Source: Stereum hirsutum FP-91666 SS1 (Eukaryota > Basidiomycota > Agaricomycetes > Russulales > Stereaceae). From it: a DNA stretch of 64,000 bases. The translations under genes were made by a program, and so were the position numbers. Positions 22,833-35,012 of this stretch are shown here, one piece after another. Each line of letters opens with the position of its first letter. Positions within the stretch are counted from its first letter, which is position 1. The stretch lies in the NCBI RefSeq assembly GCF_000264905.1, contig NW_006763150.1, positions 186,001 to 250,000 of the forward strand, in the 5' to 3' direction. Below the pieces are notes generated by a model. It searched no databases. It saw nothing but the letters and a program-made list of their open reading frames with translations, and was not told the DNA's origin.

Positions 22833-24513
22833 ATTCAGCAGCTTCCACTAATGCGGGATCGATGTTGCGAGGCTCCAACTTGAAAGGGTGGGAACTTCCT
22901 CGACCAGAGCCGACAGCTTCTTAACGGGACAGGTTTGAGTCGGAGAGTCGACCTCCAAACAAGAATAAAAAAATATAGGAGAGAGACCAAGTGCGGAACA
23001 CTGAAATCGAATTGGTGGAGAGGTTCGTGAAGAAAGAAAGGCGTCTGGCCGGGACAAGGCCGGGACCATAGAGAACGAGGCGCTTCATATGTAGCACGTG
23101 AGTGGCGTACAATCTAAATAAGTTATGTGGCCCAAATCGCCGAATTCCCGGCATTCTCCCTCGCTCAAATTTGGCGTTGTCGACTTGTTGTTTGCTTGTT
23201 GTCGACTCGTCAATTCCTTTCCTTTCCGTGTGTGCCCACTTTACATGTCCGCAGCCTCTCAGCTAGTGCTAGTCCTCTCGTTAGTATTGCTAGCAAATCC
23301 CCCTTTGAAATGCTCCATATCCAATCCTGTAAAGTCTCATTGAATCTTGTCACGATCAACGCAAGATCAACGAGGCCGGTCATCGATTTGCCTTCGGTTC
23401 AGTGCAGAGCAATGCTTGAGGGACATTGACCACAGGGGATACTGATGGCCACAAAAATTCTAACCGACCTAGAACGCCGGCTGGTATACCACAGCTTGGT
23501 AGCGATGATGGCACGATCCAGAGCGGCTCAAGGGGGTGGCAGAGATTGCAGAAGTAGGTACCCCGACGCCGATGTACTACGTGCGCACGAGCATCCTTCT
23601 AGTTATCACATTTATCCCAGCTGACTGCCGTTAACTCCTTTTTGTCTTTCAGAAGCTCTCTGATCCCAAAATGGTTGATTCGGTGTCAGGACTCTGACTT
23701 GTTGCTGGTGATTGCCATGATCCACGTGCACACGTTCCTTTGAGCTCCAGATCACCAGTAGAGACGCAAACGGACATGCTCAATACTCAGAACACGGGTC
23801 ATCGGCTCAGTGTCTGACAGTATGACTAGCACTAGCACGGATGTCAAAGTGCTTTGTGACTTTCCCTTCCGGTATGAGCCTCGAGACTGATTCGTCTTCG
23901 TGGTCCGTGCATTGTCTTTCATTGTTCCTAACGTGGTACCTTTCTGAGATCGCCAACGCTGTCCTGAAGGGACGTGAAAGTCGCGGGTGAGTGATGGCAT
24001 GGCACTGGACGATACCGATATCTCTAGTCCGAGTGACCGTACAGCGTTCGACGAGCATTGGCCCTCATTGGTCATGTAAATTCTCGAATCTGCCCACAGC
24101 ACATGTATTTGTCTTCCTGTTTCCGCTGCTTGAAATCAAATCCGTGCCACAACAGTGAAATGTGTTGACAGCAGTCGAGCTTCGAACATGCGGCTCCTCC
24201 TTTGTGCTGCTTTTCATGCTATGGTCGATCCCGGACTCAGACTCGGACACTTCGCTGGTCTCGGCTAAATGTATCTGGGTAAAGTAGGAGTGTCTGTATC
24301 CTCTTTGGGCCATAGTGACGCCTGCGATCATGTTGGCACCCTGCCTCTTGACACTTGTTCTTTGTTCTCTCCAGCTTACATAATCCGATGAAGTTGATCG
24401 AGATCATTGGATCAGCGGTATAAAGGCTCTGGGGATGCCTTACTTATTCGACCTCATCAACCCATTTCTGCCACTCGCAAGACGTCGACGTAAACTCACG
24501 AAACTCGCTCAAA
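22833..24513. other. Divergent intergenic region
   Basis: Promoters of the MYND gene (-) and the gene at 24514 (+). Two minus-strand open frames (24065-24331 and 23752-24102) have no domain and are not supported. Otherwise nothing is recognised. Confidence 0.5.
24419..24425 (+). promoter_or_regulatory. TATA box for the gene at 24514
   Basis: TATAAAG, 95 bp before the start codon. Good spacing for a fungal promoter. Confidence 0.6.
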
Positions 24514-25520
24514 ATGGTCCAATGCACTCAACAGTACAAATTCGGACCCGAGATCGATGGTGCGTTCGCGGTGGCCCTCTCCGTCTTCTATCCTTCAACG
24601 AAACTGATCTCCTTCAATGAATATGATTAACAGATTCTATCACCGACTGGCTGAATGACCCGAGACACCGCGGCAAAGCTATCAAGGTTCATCTAGCAGT
24701 TCAGGAGACCGAAGTCGACGCTTCACCCTTCGCGATAGTCTCCAGAACAAAGGCTATCTTCATCACCGTTGGCGGCGACACTCGCGAAGGGATCTTCATC
24801 GAGGCCATCAGAAATCACCCTGAGAAGCTCGATAATCACAGTCTTCGCGCCCAATGGTCACTCGTCAACTTGGACGCCCTTCGTGAGGAGGGATCGCCGC
24901 TTATTGCCTTATTTCTCGTCGCACGTATCTCCGCACGGCATCGCGTTGAAGTTCTCAATGAATTGGCGGATTGGACTACGGATTGTCATTTTGGTTTCAG
25001 TAACCGCGGCATGCTCGTACATGCCACGACAACTTTCTTCTTCTGGGCCGAGTACATGGTCGGCTTCGCCTGTTCCGACAGCAACCTCCCGATCGAAGAA
25101 GTCTCTCTAGCGGACAGACTCCCAGCTTGCAGGAGAGCAGGAAGTTGGTGCCTAGATTTCAACCATTCGGACCAAGATCGCAACGGGAAGTTTATGACTG
25201 ACATTCTCCGAGCCCATGGAGTCGTATATCCAGAGCTCAGTGCTTTCATCTGCGAGTGTGTCTCCGAGGAAATGACAGAACCTCTGCCGGAAGTCGTCGC
25301 ATCCTGTGACTGGGGGTTCTCAAATTCAAAGCTCTCGTATTATTCAGCTGTTCCGAACACGCTGTATGTCCACTACCCGGTCTATAGGCGACACTTTTCC
25401 CCAAAAAAATACGAAGTACGAGAGTATTTGTCATACCTAGCTCCTGACGTGGCTCACGAGTGGGAGGATCTTCAGGAGAGTTCAGATGATTCGGACGATT
25501 CGGACGATAGTCGGGATTGA
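24514..25520 (+). CDS. Unknown cytosolic protein with acidic Ser/Asp tail
   Basis: Two exons (24514-24559 and 24634-25520) joined in frame by a 74-nt GT-AG intron, giving about 310 residues. The body is mixed alpha/beta with many Trp and Cys residues (WLNDPRHRG, WSLVNLDALREEGSPL, CDWGFSN). It ends in a repeat of Asp/Ser (SSDDSDDSDDS), a typical CK2-type acidic tail. There is no signal peptide, membrane helix or motif I recognise. The TATA box and clean splice support expression. Two Cys-rich positions (FICECV, VASCDW) do not form a recognisable finger. I assign no function. Confidence 0.7.
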
Positions 25521-26692
25521 CGAGTGAATCTCTTTACGATGAGCATGTAACATTGAACGTCAGTAGCGTTGCTGTTGTATGTACCATCGAGATTATCTAT
25601 ACTACTTTAAAATGACTCGGTTACTTTGTTGAGTTATGTAACGTTCAACTAGGTGTACACAAACATCTGTGCAAACATTTGTAGGCTACCAGGACTTGTT
25701 GATTTGGTCACGTCCGACTCGGGACGGAATGTGCGGACCTTCAAACTTCTCGCACCGAAGTTCCCATCGACTCACAATACACAGCCACTGCCACATCAGG
25801 ACCTGAATACCACAGTTATCACTGTCGCCACCATAGGGGAGTGTGAAGGTATGCCTCATCGAACAAATAACTCCCCATTTTTTTTTACTGAGACGTGCAC
25901 GCCTTCGCTTCTGAGTAAGATATTTATCGAACATACAACAAATCAATACATATCTATATAATACTATCTATGAACGGGCTTGGAGGAATTGATGGGGGAG
26001 TCAGTCGTGGACGCGGCGGGTTTGGAGGCGATCTCGGAGTTCGTCGAATTTCGATGGCGAGCATCTTTCGCGCTCTTGCCCTCAATCTCCTCGGGCTCGC
26101 GGAGGCTCGGGCGTATTCAGTGGTCGCGTGACAGGGAATGTTTGGTGGATTTAGTCGTGGCCGCGTTCCACCAGAGAACCACGGCGAGATGTAATTGTCG
26201 AGGCCCGGGTCTGGGGCCCCGGCCTGCCCCGGCACTTGCCGGAGGGCGCCAAACCGACGAGGTCTTGACGAGGTCATCGACTGCAACGTCCGCCAAACGT
26301 CCGCGGTCAGACAGATAACCTTTGCTTGGCTGGAAATCTACTCTAATCTGTCTTTGGGAGAATACCTCCGCGTTATGCGGCTCATACATATCATGGATAG
26401 CGGTGACTTGCGCCGATTGTACTCTCTTCTAGCCAGCGAATCATGGCCTGTTTGTCGATTATATCGGCGTGGATATTGTGTTGCAGTTCAGGTAGTGAGT
26501 ATTTTGAAGGCTTTTTATTACGATGGAATACTATATGGGAACTTCTTGCGGCTCTTGGTGCCCGCGACGGCCGAACGCCCGCGCGCGGTATATATGGACA
26601 TCGAACTCTGGAAGCCGTATCGTTTGCATCTTCCACTGGTCCCCCCGGAATCTGACCAGACCCTCCATATCATCTGACTCTGTACCGTCACT
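25521..26692. other. Intergenic region and promoter of the NRPS-like gene
   Basis: No supported gene. A GC-rich palindrome-like patch (about 26198-26245) contains GGGGCCCC and a CCGGCA/TGCCGG pair. A TATA element at 26589 serves the downstream gene. Small minus-strand frames at 25954-26636 lack domains. Confidence 0.5.
26589..26595 (+). promoter_or_regulatory. TATA box for the NRPS-like reductase
   Basis: TATATAT, about 100 bp before the start codon at 26693. Confidence 0.5.
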
Positions 26693-29600
26693 ATGTCTTT
26701 TCGCACCAGACCCATCTTGCATGTGGGCTCGGGTATCGTCACGCCACAGGGCACCAAGAGCAGCACCTTCCGTCCACCTCCACTTGATGGAAGCCTCACC
26801 GTCCCGGAGCTCTTCCAATGGCATGCGAAAAACAGTCCTATGCACCCTGTTTTTATCTATACACACCCTCAGGCTATTGACGATGGAGCATTACCGAAGG
26901 CGCTATGCTACCCCGAAGTCTATCGAGCTATCGGACGAGCCGCCAATATCACGAAGGGCCTCTATTTACAGGCGGAAAGCGTGTATTCTAAGCAGCCAGA
27001 AAGGAAAGAGAATGAACCCCCGGTCTTTGGTATTCTTGCCGTCGCTGGTAGGACCTCCTTCCTTCAAACCTTGGAGTAGAACTGACGAAGTGTTATGCCT
27101 TACAAGATACAATATCTTACTTCACGCTCATCGTAGCCATAATGCACCTTGGCTTCACGGTCTGTGTCATTCTCATAGTTCTCCTGTATCCTTTTGTCAC
27201 TCAACCTGGTATGCCACCTAGCCGTTTTCAATATCTACTCGTAACTCAGCATTGGGTATTGCGCACCTTCTGAAGCAGACTGGTGTCATCCAGATGTTTG
27301 TCAGTGCTGACCCTGCCATGCAACGCTTAGCTGCCGACGCAATTTCTCTTGCTGGAGAGCTGGAGAGCAGTGTCCGCATTACGGTTTTGGAATTGCCTCA
27401 GTTTGAACAATTATACGCCCCTAACGGGAAAAACGATGAGGTAGATACCGACAAGATTCAAGGGAGGATGAATTCGGAGACAATAGCGTTGATAGTCCAC
27501 TCTTCCGGTATGTCTGCCTAGAGTCGAGTTACTGAACCAAACTCATAATTCGGTGCAGGATCAACAGCGTTTCCTAAACCTATCAAATTCACGAATCATA
27601 CCTTCATACGGTGGGGGATGCTGCCGTGTATGTTTCTTTTCGCGATGTCGTTACTCTTTCAGTGCCCGGGTTGCGTTGATTCCCCTTTATTCTAGACTAC
27701 GGTGGAATCGACATTTGCGACCGGCCGATTGCGGCCCATTCCCTCCCTATGTTCCGTGCGCCTGCTCAATCTACTTCTGGATTGCGTTCTTAGCTTATGC
27801 GACCTTCTTGCAGATGCTATGGGCGGGATAAATATAGTGTGGACGGTATGTTCTCTCAGTTTCACGGTTTCCAGATCTTTATCGCGTTCGAGATGGATCC
27901 TCAAGGTGCACCTTGATAGACATGCGCAGGCTCAATCGTGTCATGCTTCGCCCCTGCGTCACCACCGACCTTTCCTACACCAGAGCTTGTTCTCCATGCC
28001 ATTGTCGCATCAAAAAGCGAGCTCGTATTCTGCGTGCCTGCGTTCATTGAAGTTCGTGATTCGTCTCTACCAGTAGTCTATCACCCGATGGCTGATCACA
28101 TATTCGAGCAGGCATGGGCCCGTGATCCACAGAACCTTCCTAAACTCAAAGCCATCAAGACAATTGTAAGTTTGAGTGCTCCCTCGCCATGAGTCGGCCT
28201 AATTAATACAATGACTGAAATGCAGGTGTTTGGGGGCGCGCCTTTGAACCCTGGTGTCGGGGACGCGCTCTCTGCTGCGGGGGTGAGACTGACTCCGTTT
28301 TATGGAACGTAAGTCTCTTTCCGCAATCTCTCCGCGCTTGTGCTTGTCTTCATCTGCTTTAATTTACTTATTGATCATTTTTCCATTCGGTTTAGCACGG
28401 AGACAGGATCTGTCGGGACGTTTGTCCCCGCCGAGATACAGCAGGATGAGTGGCAATATTTCAAGGTGTCCCCTCATATGGACGTAGAAATGGTTCCACA
28501 AGAAGGACTTGACGGAGTATTTATGCCGGTTGTTTTGGTGCGTACTGCGCCTTCGGAATTGTTTTCACTGTATGCCATATGTCGAGGCTGGTCCGTCTTG
28601 ACGAATGAGTCCAGGCATCTGAGACATTTAGTCCCCATGTTTTGAACTCGGAAGTAGACGGTCGAGGGGCCTTCATCACATGGGACTTATTGGAGGTACA
28701 TCCCACGAAACCGGGGTTCTACAAGGTCTACGGCAGAGCAGACGACCAGCTTATGCTGTCGACCGGAGAGAAGGTAGAATCACCTGTTGTAACCGTTTGT
28801 TCATTTTCTGCGTTAATTCACCCTTCATCACAGACCAATCCTGTCCCACTCGGTGAGTTGGGTTCGTAGGTGTTAATGAAGTGTACAAGTTCTCACCCAC
28901 TTATGTAGAGAACATCTTTGTACAAGACCCGCTCATCTCGGCGGCCATTATGTTTGGTCGGGGACGTTTCCAGAATGGTGTATTGATCCAACCGAGTACA
29001 AAAGCTGTGGTGGACCCCCATGACGAGGACTCTCTCAGCGCATTTAGAAATCAAATCTGGTAAGTATTACCCCTTGTTGAGTAGAACGACATTGACTGAT
29101 GCCACTGCTCCATTTAAAGGGATACGGTGGAGAAGGTCAACGAGTACGCTCCGGCACACTCCAGGCTCTTTAAGGAGGTACTATCTCTTCAGCAATATCG
29201 CATCTCCCTCGTAAATTTATCTGTATAGCATAGATGATCCTTGTCACGGACCCAGCCAAGCCGTTGGAGTTTACCCCAAAAGGTACACCTCGACGCCAAG
29301 TCTGCATCTCAGCATACTCGGTAAAAACCTCGTTTCTACGGAAGTGGCGACTGTCCCGTACTAACACAGCCATGTCCATCAAACAGGCTGAGATTGATGC
29401 ATTGTACGAGAAAGTCAAGGATTCGTCGCAAACTGAACTCATACCTCCCATAAATTGGACGGAGAAATCGACCTTGGAATTTGTGGACACTGCCATCCGT
29501 CGCGTTGTTTCATCCTCTACTGGTATAGGCCTCGAGGATGACTTGTTCCAGCAAGGGTGCGACAGGTAAATTTCCATTGCAGTTCGCTATGTGCTGGCCC

Positions 29601-31262
29601 TATGTCTAATAACTCTCTTATTAAGTCTACAAGCCACTTGGATCCGCAACACGATACTCCATGTATTGGGTGTCTCGACCAAAATATCTCTCCACGATGT
29701 CCCATTCAATTTTGTCTATACCAACCCTTCCATTGGCGGTCTTGGCCGGTATGTATACAAGATGATTCAAGGTCCAGGCTCTTCAACTGTGTCCGAAGTC
29801 GCCACCAACATGGAGGAGATGCGTGCATTTGTGGACAAGTATCAGCTCAAACGAACCGCCTTGGCCACTCGGGCGGGTCCTCACGCTGCCACTAGTACAA
29901 AGGACAAAGACAGTCGCAGTGACGTTGTTTTGATCACCGGAACGACTGGGAGGTTTGGTTGTCATCTGTTGGCGCAGCTCCTCGCGGACGACGAAGTTTC
30001 TTGTGTATATGCTTTGAATCGTCAGGAGAACGATAGCGGTGTTCTAGGATTGGAGAGGAGGCAGACCGACGCGTTCAATTCTTGGGGTCATGATATTTCA
30101 CTTCTGTCTCCGAGAAAGCTCGTGTATCTGGTGGGGAACTTATCAGATAAAAACCTGGGCCTTGATGAAGATGTCTATGCGAAGGTGAGCGTCATGGCTA
30201 TCTCCGCCTTTGTGACCGTCTGATCTAATTTCTCTATAGCTCATCGAATCCGTGAATATTGTCATCCATAACGGTGAGTGATATCATTTTAGCCACACTT
30301 TTCCTATCGGTTCGTTGTGTAATCCGATTCTGAATTGGTATACCTCAGCATGGCGCGTAGACTTCAATTTGCGCCTGTCATCCTTCGAGCCTTTGCTCTC
30401 TGGCGTTCAAATGCTTCTCGAGCTTTGTGTGCTGTCGAAGTGTGAGGGAGGACCTCGCTTTGTGTTCGTCAGTTCTATCTCCACCCTCCTAAGTTCGTAA
30501 TTTCCTCGATTCAATCGTTTTCTTTGCTCCTGACTGCATACAATTCAGATCACTCGACTTCAGCGCCAGCCACAGAGGATTTTACAGTGAATCCCGCGCT
30601 CGCTATTGGGGGCGGTTATGCAGAGAGCAAATGGGTTGCTGAGCAAATCATCGTCCGCGCGACCAAACATTTAGGGTTGAGGGGCACATCAGTCCGTGTC
30701 GGGCAATTGAGCGGGGATACCAAGATGGGAGGGTGGACGACGAAGGAATGGGTACCTGCGATCGTGCATCTTAGTCAAAAGGTGGGGTGTGTACCGATAA
30801 GGAACGAGGTCTGTTATTTCCCTTCACGGTACTCGGAAATTTTGATTTATCTCCGCTCAGAGGTTGTCCTGGATCGCAGTGGACACCGCCGCGTCTGCGT
30901 TACTCGACATGACACAAAGCGCATCACACGAGCCCATCCTCCACCTCGTCTCCCCGCAACAAGTCGAGTGGGACACAATATTCGGGGCCATTGCTGAAAG
31001 GCTCGCCTTACCATTGATCCCTTACGAAGAGTGGGTCGCAAAATTGAGGTCGTCGCATCTCGAAAGCAGCTCCGTTTCGGGCATGAGTTTGCTCGATTTC
31101 TTCGAGAGAGGAAAGTTCGGGGAGCATGTCCCATTCTCTACTGACAAAGCGATCCGGTATTCCCCTACGCTGGCTCAGTGCCAAGCATTGAAACCGGAGG
31201 ATGCAATTAGATGGACGGAGTACTGGCTTCGTTCGGGCTTTCTTCAGGCTGACGGAAAATGA
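26693..31262 (+). CDS. NRPS-like carboxylic acid reductase (A-PCP-R)
   Basis: Predicted to activate a carboxylic acid with ATP, load it on its own phosphopantetheine arm and release it by NADPH reduction, usually as an aldehyde. I resolve 21 exons; all joins keep frame. The adenylation domain shows SSGSTAFPKP (core A3), MFHAMGG, FGGAPL, YGTTETG (A5), YGRADDQL (A7) and FGRGRFQNGVLI. The carrier site is DLFQQGCDSLQ, Ser present (about 29560-29630). The reductase domain has Rossmann motif GTTGRFG (about 29940) and catalytic YAESK (about 30615). There is no condensation domain and no second module. Two acceptors needed care: CCTAG before PFSISTRNSA, and GATAG before TCAGSIVS; both restore family motifs. 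About 1,050 aa, the usual size. It lacks the dehydrogenase partner seen in lysine-pathway Lys2, so it is more likely secondary metabolism than alpha-aminoadipate reductase. Substrate unknown. Confidence 0.92.
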
Positions 31263-31377
31263 GGGCAGTCCATAATCCGCTGATGTTCTGATGTTCTAGT
31301 GATGCTGTACTTATATCCGTAATGGAAGTCGTTTCGAGCCCGTTGATATACCTCTCGTGTGCAAGAGGTCCATATTG

Positions 31378-32045
31378 TGTCGCAAAACCGGCATCGGCAT
31401 TATAACGCGTTATACTGCCCTAAACGGCTAGGACGGCACCCCGGGGCGGTATAACTGGTCTACCCGGACTCGAAGCGCGTTGTAACGCATGCCATACCGG
31501 CCGGTAAATCCGGGGGTTACTTCCGGGACTAGTCGCGAGTATCACGCAAGCGAGACCAGGGTTCTTCAACGTTATTTGTCACCAGGCTGTGTCCAGCTTA
31601 GTCCGGTGTGGCCTGCCTGTAAACCATGAACATTTCACTCTGGTGGTCCCTCTCTCAAAACCTCGCCGGATGAGCACGGACTATTGGATGGATGGTCACT
31701 TTCGTAGGTTGTGGCCATAGAGCGACATCGCAACTGTTCATCTGAGTGAGTTTGAGGGTGTTTTAGAGTTGGGTGGGTCAACGCGCGCATGCCTAATCGG
31801 GGAACAGAACGGTGCCACCTGCCGGCTTTATAGGCCCGATTTCAGTTTTTCGACATACCGCCCGTTGTAACGGACAATGAACGCGTTATAACGCGCGTTA
31901 TTCTCTTATCGGGCGTCATCTCGCCGAGCCGGACGTGCCAACGGAACTGGGGTCGTTCTAACCCGGTTACAGCGCACGTTATAACGCACGTTATTGCGGT
32001 CCGAATCAGGTCCGGCGTTATAACCCCGGAGCCCTTTTTGCGACA
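31378..32045. mobile_element. TIR element (MITE-like) rich in GTTATAAC palindromes
   Basis: The ends are inverted repeats: TGTCGCAAAA at 31378-31387 and its complement at 32036-32045. Weaker pairing continues for about 20 bp to a shared TTATAACGC core. Inside, at least five GTTATAAC/GTTGTAAC-type palindromes occur (31399-31414, 31477-31488, 31880-31902, 31972-31995, 32015-32024), clustered toward both ends like transposase-binding sites. No open frame encodes a transposase, so this would be non-autonomous. A target-site duplication is not clear; at most TG flanks both sides. The superfamily cannot be set from this copy alone. Confidence 0.55.
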
Positions 32046-32325
32046 TGAGGCTATGAAGGAGCGTCCCACGATACTCGGTCATCGCTTTATACGCTTGGTA
32101 CCACTGTGCGCATGATGGTACGACCATACTCGTCCTATCTTCAACAGAACATATAAAACAAGAGTTCCTATACACGTACACTAAGTTTCGTCCAAATGTT
32201 GCATACAACATACCGGTTCATGATCCAAGCCACCTTAGTAATAAGTAGTCCCACATAGCATCACATCCTGAGGTCCGTACAACAAGCCATATTCACAATC
32301 GATTCTTCTGCTGGAGAGGCCTTCC

Positions 32326-34174
32326 CTAAACGATACGCTTCCCGATGGAAGATCCAACGCTGACGAGCGTCTCGATCGCTGTCTCTGAGGTCTTGACAAG
32401 ATCCTCGTCGAACCTGGAAACAACATGTTAGTCAATACCCGCAAAGCGAAGGAGCGACACAAATCGAAGACCTGGACGTACTGGATAAGTCCCTTGGGGA
32501 ACACCGCAACGATTGTACTTCCTCCATACTTGAAGCATCTGAGAAACGAAGTCCACAATCAGTCCAGCTCTCCCTGAACAACATCTCACGACAAAAGTAA
32601 ACGCCATGGATTTCGAACGGTGACGTACCCAAGGTCCTCTCCTCTGGTTACAGTGGCGCCCGTCTTACTCCCTTTCGTCCACTCGATCGACCCCACAAGC
32701 ATAGCGCCAATCGCCACGAAAGCGACCTTCTGGCCGCTCCCGGCGTGGGTCATGTACAGAATTGCTCGTCGATTGGACGATAACACGTCGAAGCCGGGTT
32801 CATTGACCGCTTGCGGGTTCACTACACAATTCGAATGAAATAACGCACAATTAGCCAAATTATTGCGTGGGAAACGCTCGAGGTGAGGGGCGAGGACAAG
32901 AGATCGGGAATTAACGCACCGGTATAGTATTGTCCTGGCACGTCTACAATTTCTCCGATCTCGCCGTCGATTGGTGAATGGAACCTATGGTAATCCGCCG
33001 GGGCAAGCCTGAAGAGGGCGAGACTAGCATCATCGAAATATGTGGCGGTTTCTGAGTCTGCAGGGACGTTGAGCAAGTTGGGAATCGTAAAGTTGTTGCC
33101 TTTGACCCTATTGAACGTCGATGCGGTCCGAAGCGGTCCAGGAAATATGAGCGTGTGTTATTTATATCAAAAATGGGAGGTAGTGGTATGGGAAGTCAAG
33201 GTGGGAGGAGAGGCGTACCAGAATTCACGGGCGAGGGTGACGGTGGGGAAAACTGTCAGCCTGCAGTCCGCAGCGGAACAGATTCCGTTCGGGTCATCTG
33301 CATTCTCGACAGGACGAGCACCTGGTTTAAGCCGTCTACAAGAACGCATGTTAGTAATAATATTATGCATCTCAATTATAAGCTGAGGATATGTACCTGG
33401 CGAAAAAGTCATTGAAGTTGGCGTATTTGGTGTAATCCGGCTCGAGGAGTTCGGAAGTCTTGATCTTATACTCTTCTATGAACGCAGGAATAGATTGGAT
33501 GGATTCGGGGGAATCGTATATCTCTCCTTGCTGTGAAGTCAAGAACGGAATTAGACGGATGTCGTACCAACAACGTCGAGCACTTGACAGGGACTACGCC
33601 ACAATTGTGGCAAGGTGGCAAGGTGAAATAATAGAAAGATCAAGCGGAGACATACCCTGACAGACAACTCTTTGAGAACATTTTCGACAGACTTGTTATG
33701 TAGCAGCTTGATTTGTGCCGATCCATAGAATAGCAGATGCATCCCCAACCTGATCATCTCTCAGCATTCCCAGCTCCGAGCACCAACTCGTCCTGATAAA
33801 GAACGAACGTACCTCGGATACAGCGGCATGCTCTCAAAGAATTTCTCACCCGTCCCTCTCATCACTACAAAGTTCCCAACATGATAGTTCGCAGCCAGAT
33901 TCTCCAACCCAGGGACGTATTTCTCCAGCGCGTGTAATCTCGATATCTTGTGAAGAGGCGTATGCGCAGTCAACCCTTCTGGCACTCCATCTCCTGCTGA
34001 CGCACCTGGAACGTCGGCGTCTGCTGGTGCTGCTGGCCCCGATTTGTCGGATGCGTTGACGAGAACGGAGAGGGTGTCGGCTACTTGCTGATGGCTAGCG
34101 TCTGGGAGAGACTTGTCGGGCGAGTCGTGTTTCTCGATGGGTTTGGTGAGGTGATGTGCGGGGATAAGGACCAT
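32326..34174 (-). CDS. Phosphatidylserine decarboxylase-family enzyme
   Basis: A pyruvoyl-dependent decarboxylase, about 420 aa in eight exons, all in frame. Family motifs run in order: FNDFFAR/RLKPGARPV, the His-rich YHRFHSPIDGEI, VDVPGQYYTVNP, and the self-cleavage site GGST (32514-32525), where the Ser becomes the pyruvoyl cofactor. Known family members make phosphatidylethanolamine from phosphatidylserine. Fungal paralogs also act on small amino acids, notably the tryptophan decarboxylase PsiD of Psilocybe. No transmembrane segment or C2 domain is visible and the N-terminus is soluble and Asp/Ala-rich, unlike mitochondrial Psd1, so a soluble, possibly non-lipid enzyme is credible. It is convergent with the reductase gene. 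The substrate cannot be read from sequence. Confidence 0.9.
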
Positions 34175-35012
34175 GGCGATTATTCACGAGCCTTTATTTG
34201 TATGATTGTCAGTTGAAAAGTCTAGCAAGCGTTACAGTATAAGCGCTGCACGACGGAAGTGGAGGGGGAGGGACAAGATTGTTGGTCTCCAACGGGTGTG
34301 CAATCAGGGGTTTAAAAGGATGGATATAGAACGCTATAATTGGACCATGACGTCAATTTAGCCTGTCTTTGGCGCAAGTTTGACAGCGTTGGCATCGCGA
34401 TAGGCACAGAGGCACACGAAGAGAGAATAATTCTTGATATTATTCAGAGGTTCGTGGGGGCAATAGCATGAAGGAGTGACCAACAAAGTCACAGCGAAGG
34501 AGCGATTGAGCGTGTTTTAGTTGAGCCTGAGAAGCTTGGGGTTGGGCGAGAGACGCTCGTGTGGCGTAGACAGCGCGTAACCACTGTGGCCCAATATGTG
34601 TACTCAGGTGTGCTCGCTATGCGGGTCAAACAATCCCTGGCTCCGGGAGAGCAGTGTATATAAGAAGCCCGTCTATTTAATTGATCTTGAGCTCGGCCAA
34701 CAGAGAAGCAGGAAGACCTGCGTAGTATTCAGGCCGACCTTGAGAGCTTGAACGCTTGCTGAACGCCCGGCTCCGAGTCCATACATTCACTGTTCCCAAA
34801 GGCTATGCGAAACAATGTGCATAATCTTGAGAATTTAGCATTGGCACTGTAGTTGACCCGTGTCACTCACATTCCATACGTAGAGCTTCACTACTCTGTG
34901 ACTCCAAGTCGGCGACGATGATGACCCATGGAGACAAAGCGACAAGTATAAAATTCCTCTACTCATCGACCAATGCCTCACCACTGACCAAACCAGCCTG
35001 AAGATTTCAGAC
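34175..35012. other. Divergent intergenic region
   Basis: Promoter space for the decarboxylase gene (-) and the expansin-like locus (+). TATA-like elements on the plus strand lie at about 34656 and 34946; the second is well placed for the locus at 35 kb. No gene supported. Confidence 0.5.

Noticed and set aside
24065..24331. 88-codon minus-strand frame in the divergent promoter
   Set aside because: Composition near random and no splice partners found.
27125..27250. Hydrophobic insertion after MHLGFT in the same gene
   Set aside because: It is intron read-through; splicing to the CCTAG acceptor gives the expected PFSISTRNSA.
27800..27945. Apparent frameshift in the adenylation domain of the NRPS-like gene
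   Set aside because: Using the GATAG acceptor rather than the later GCGCAG restores frame and family motif, so the gene is intact.
31842..32211. Open frames inside the TIR element
   Set aside because: Short, overlapping and without transposase motifs.
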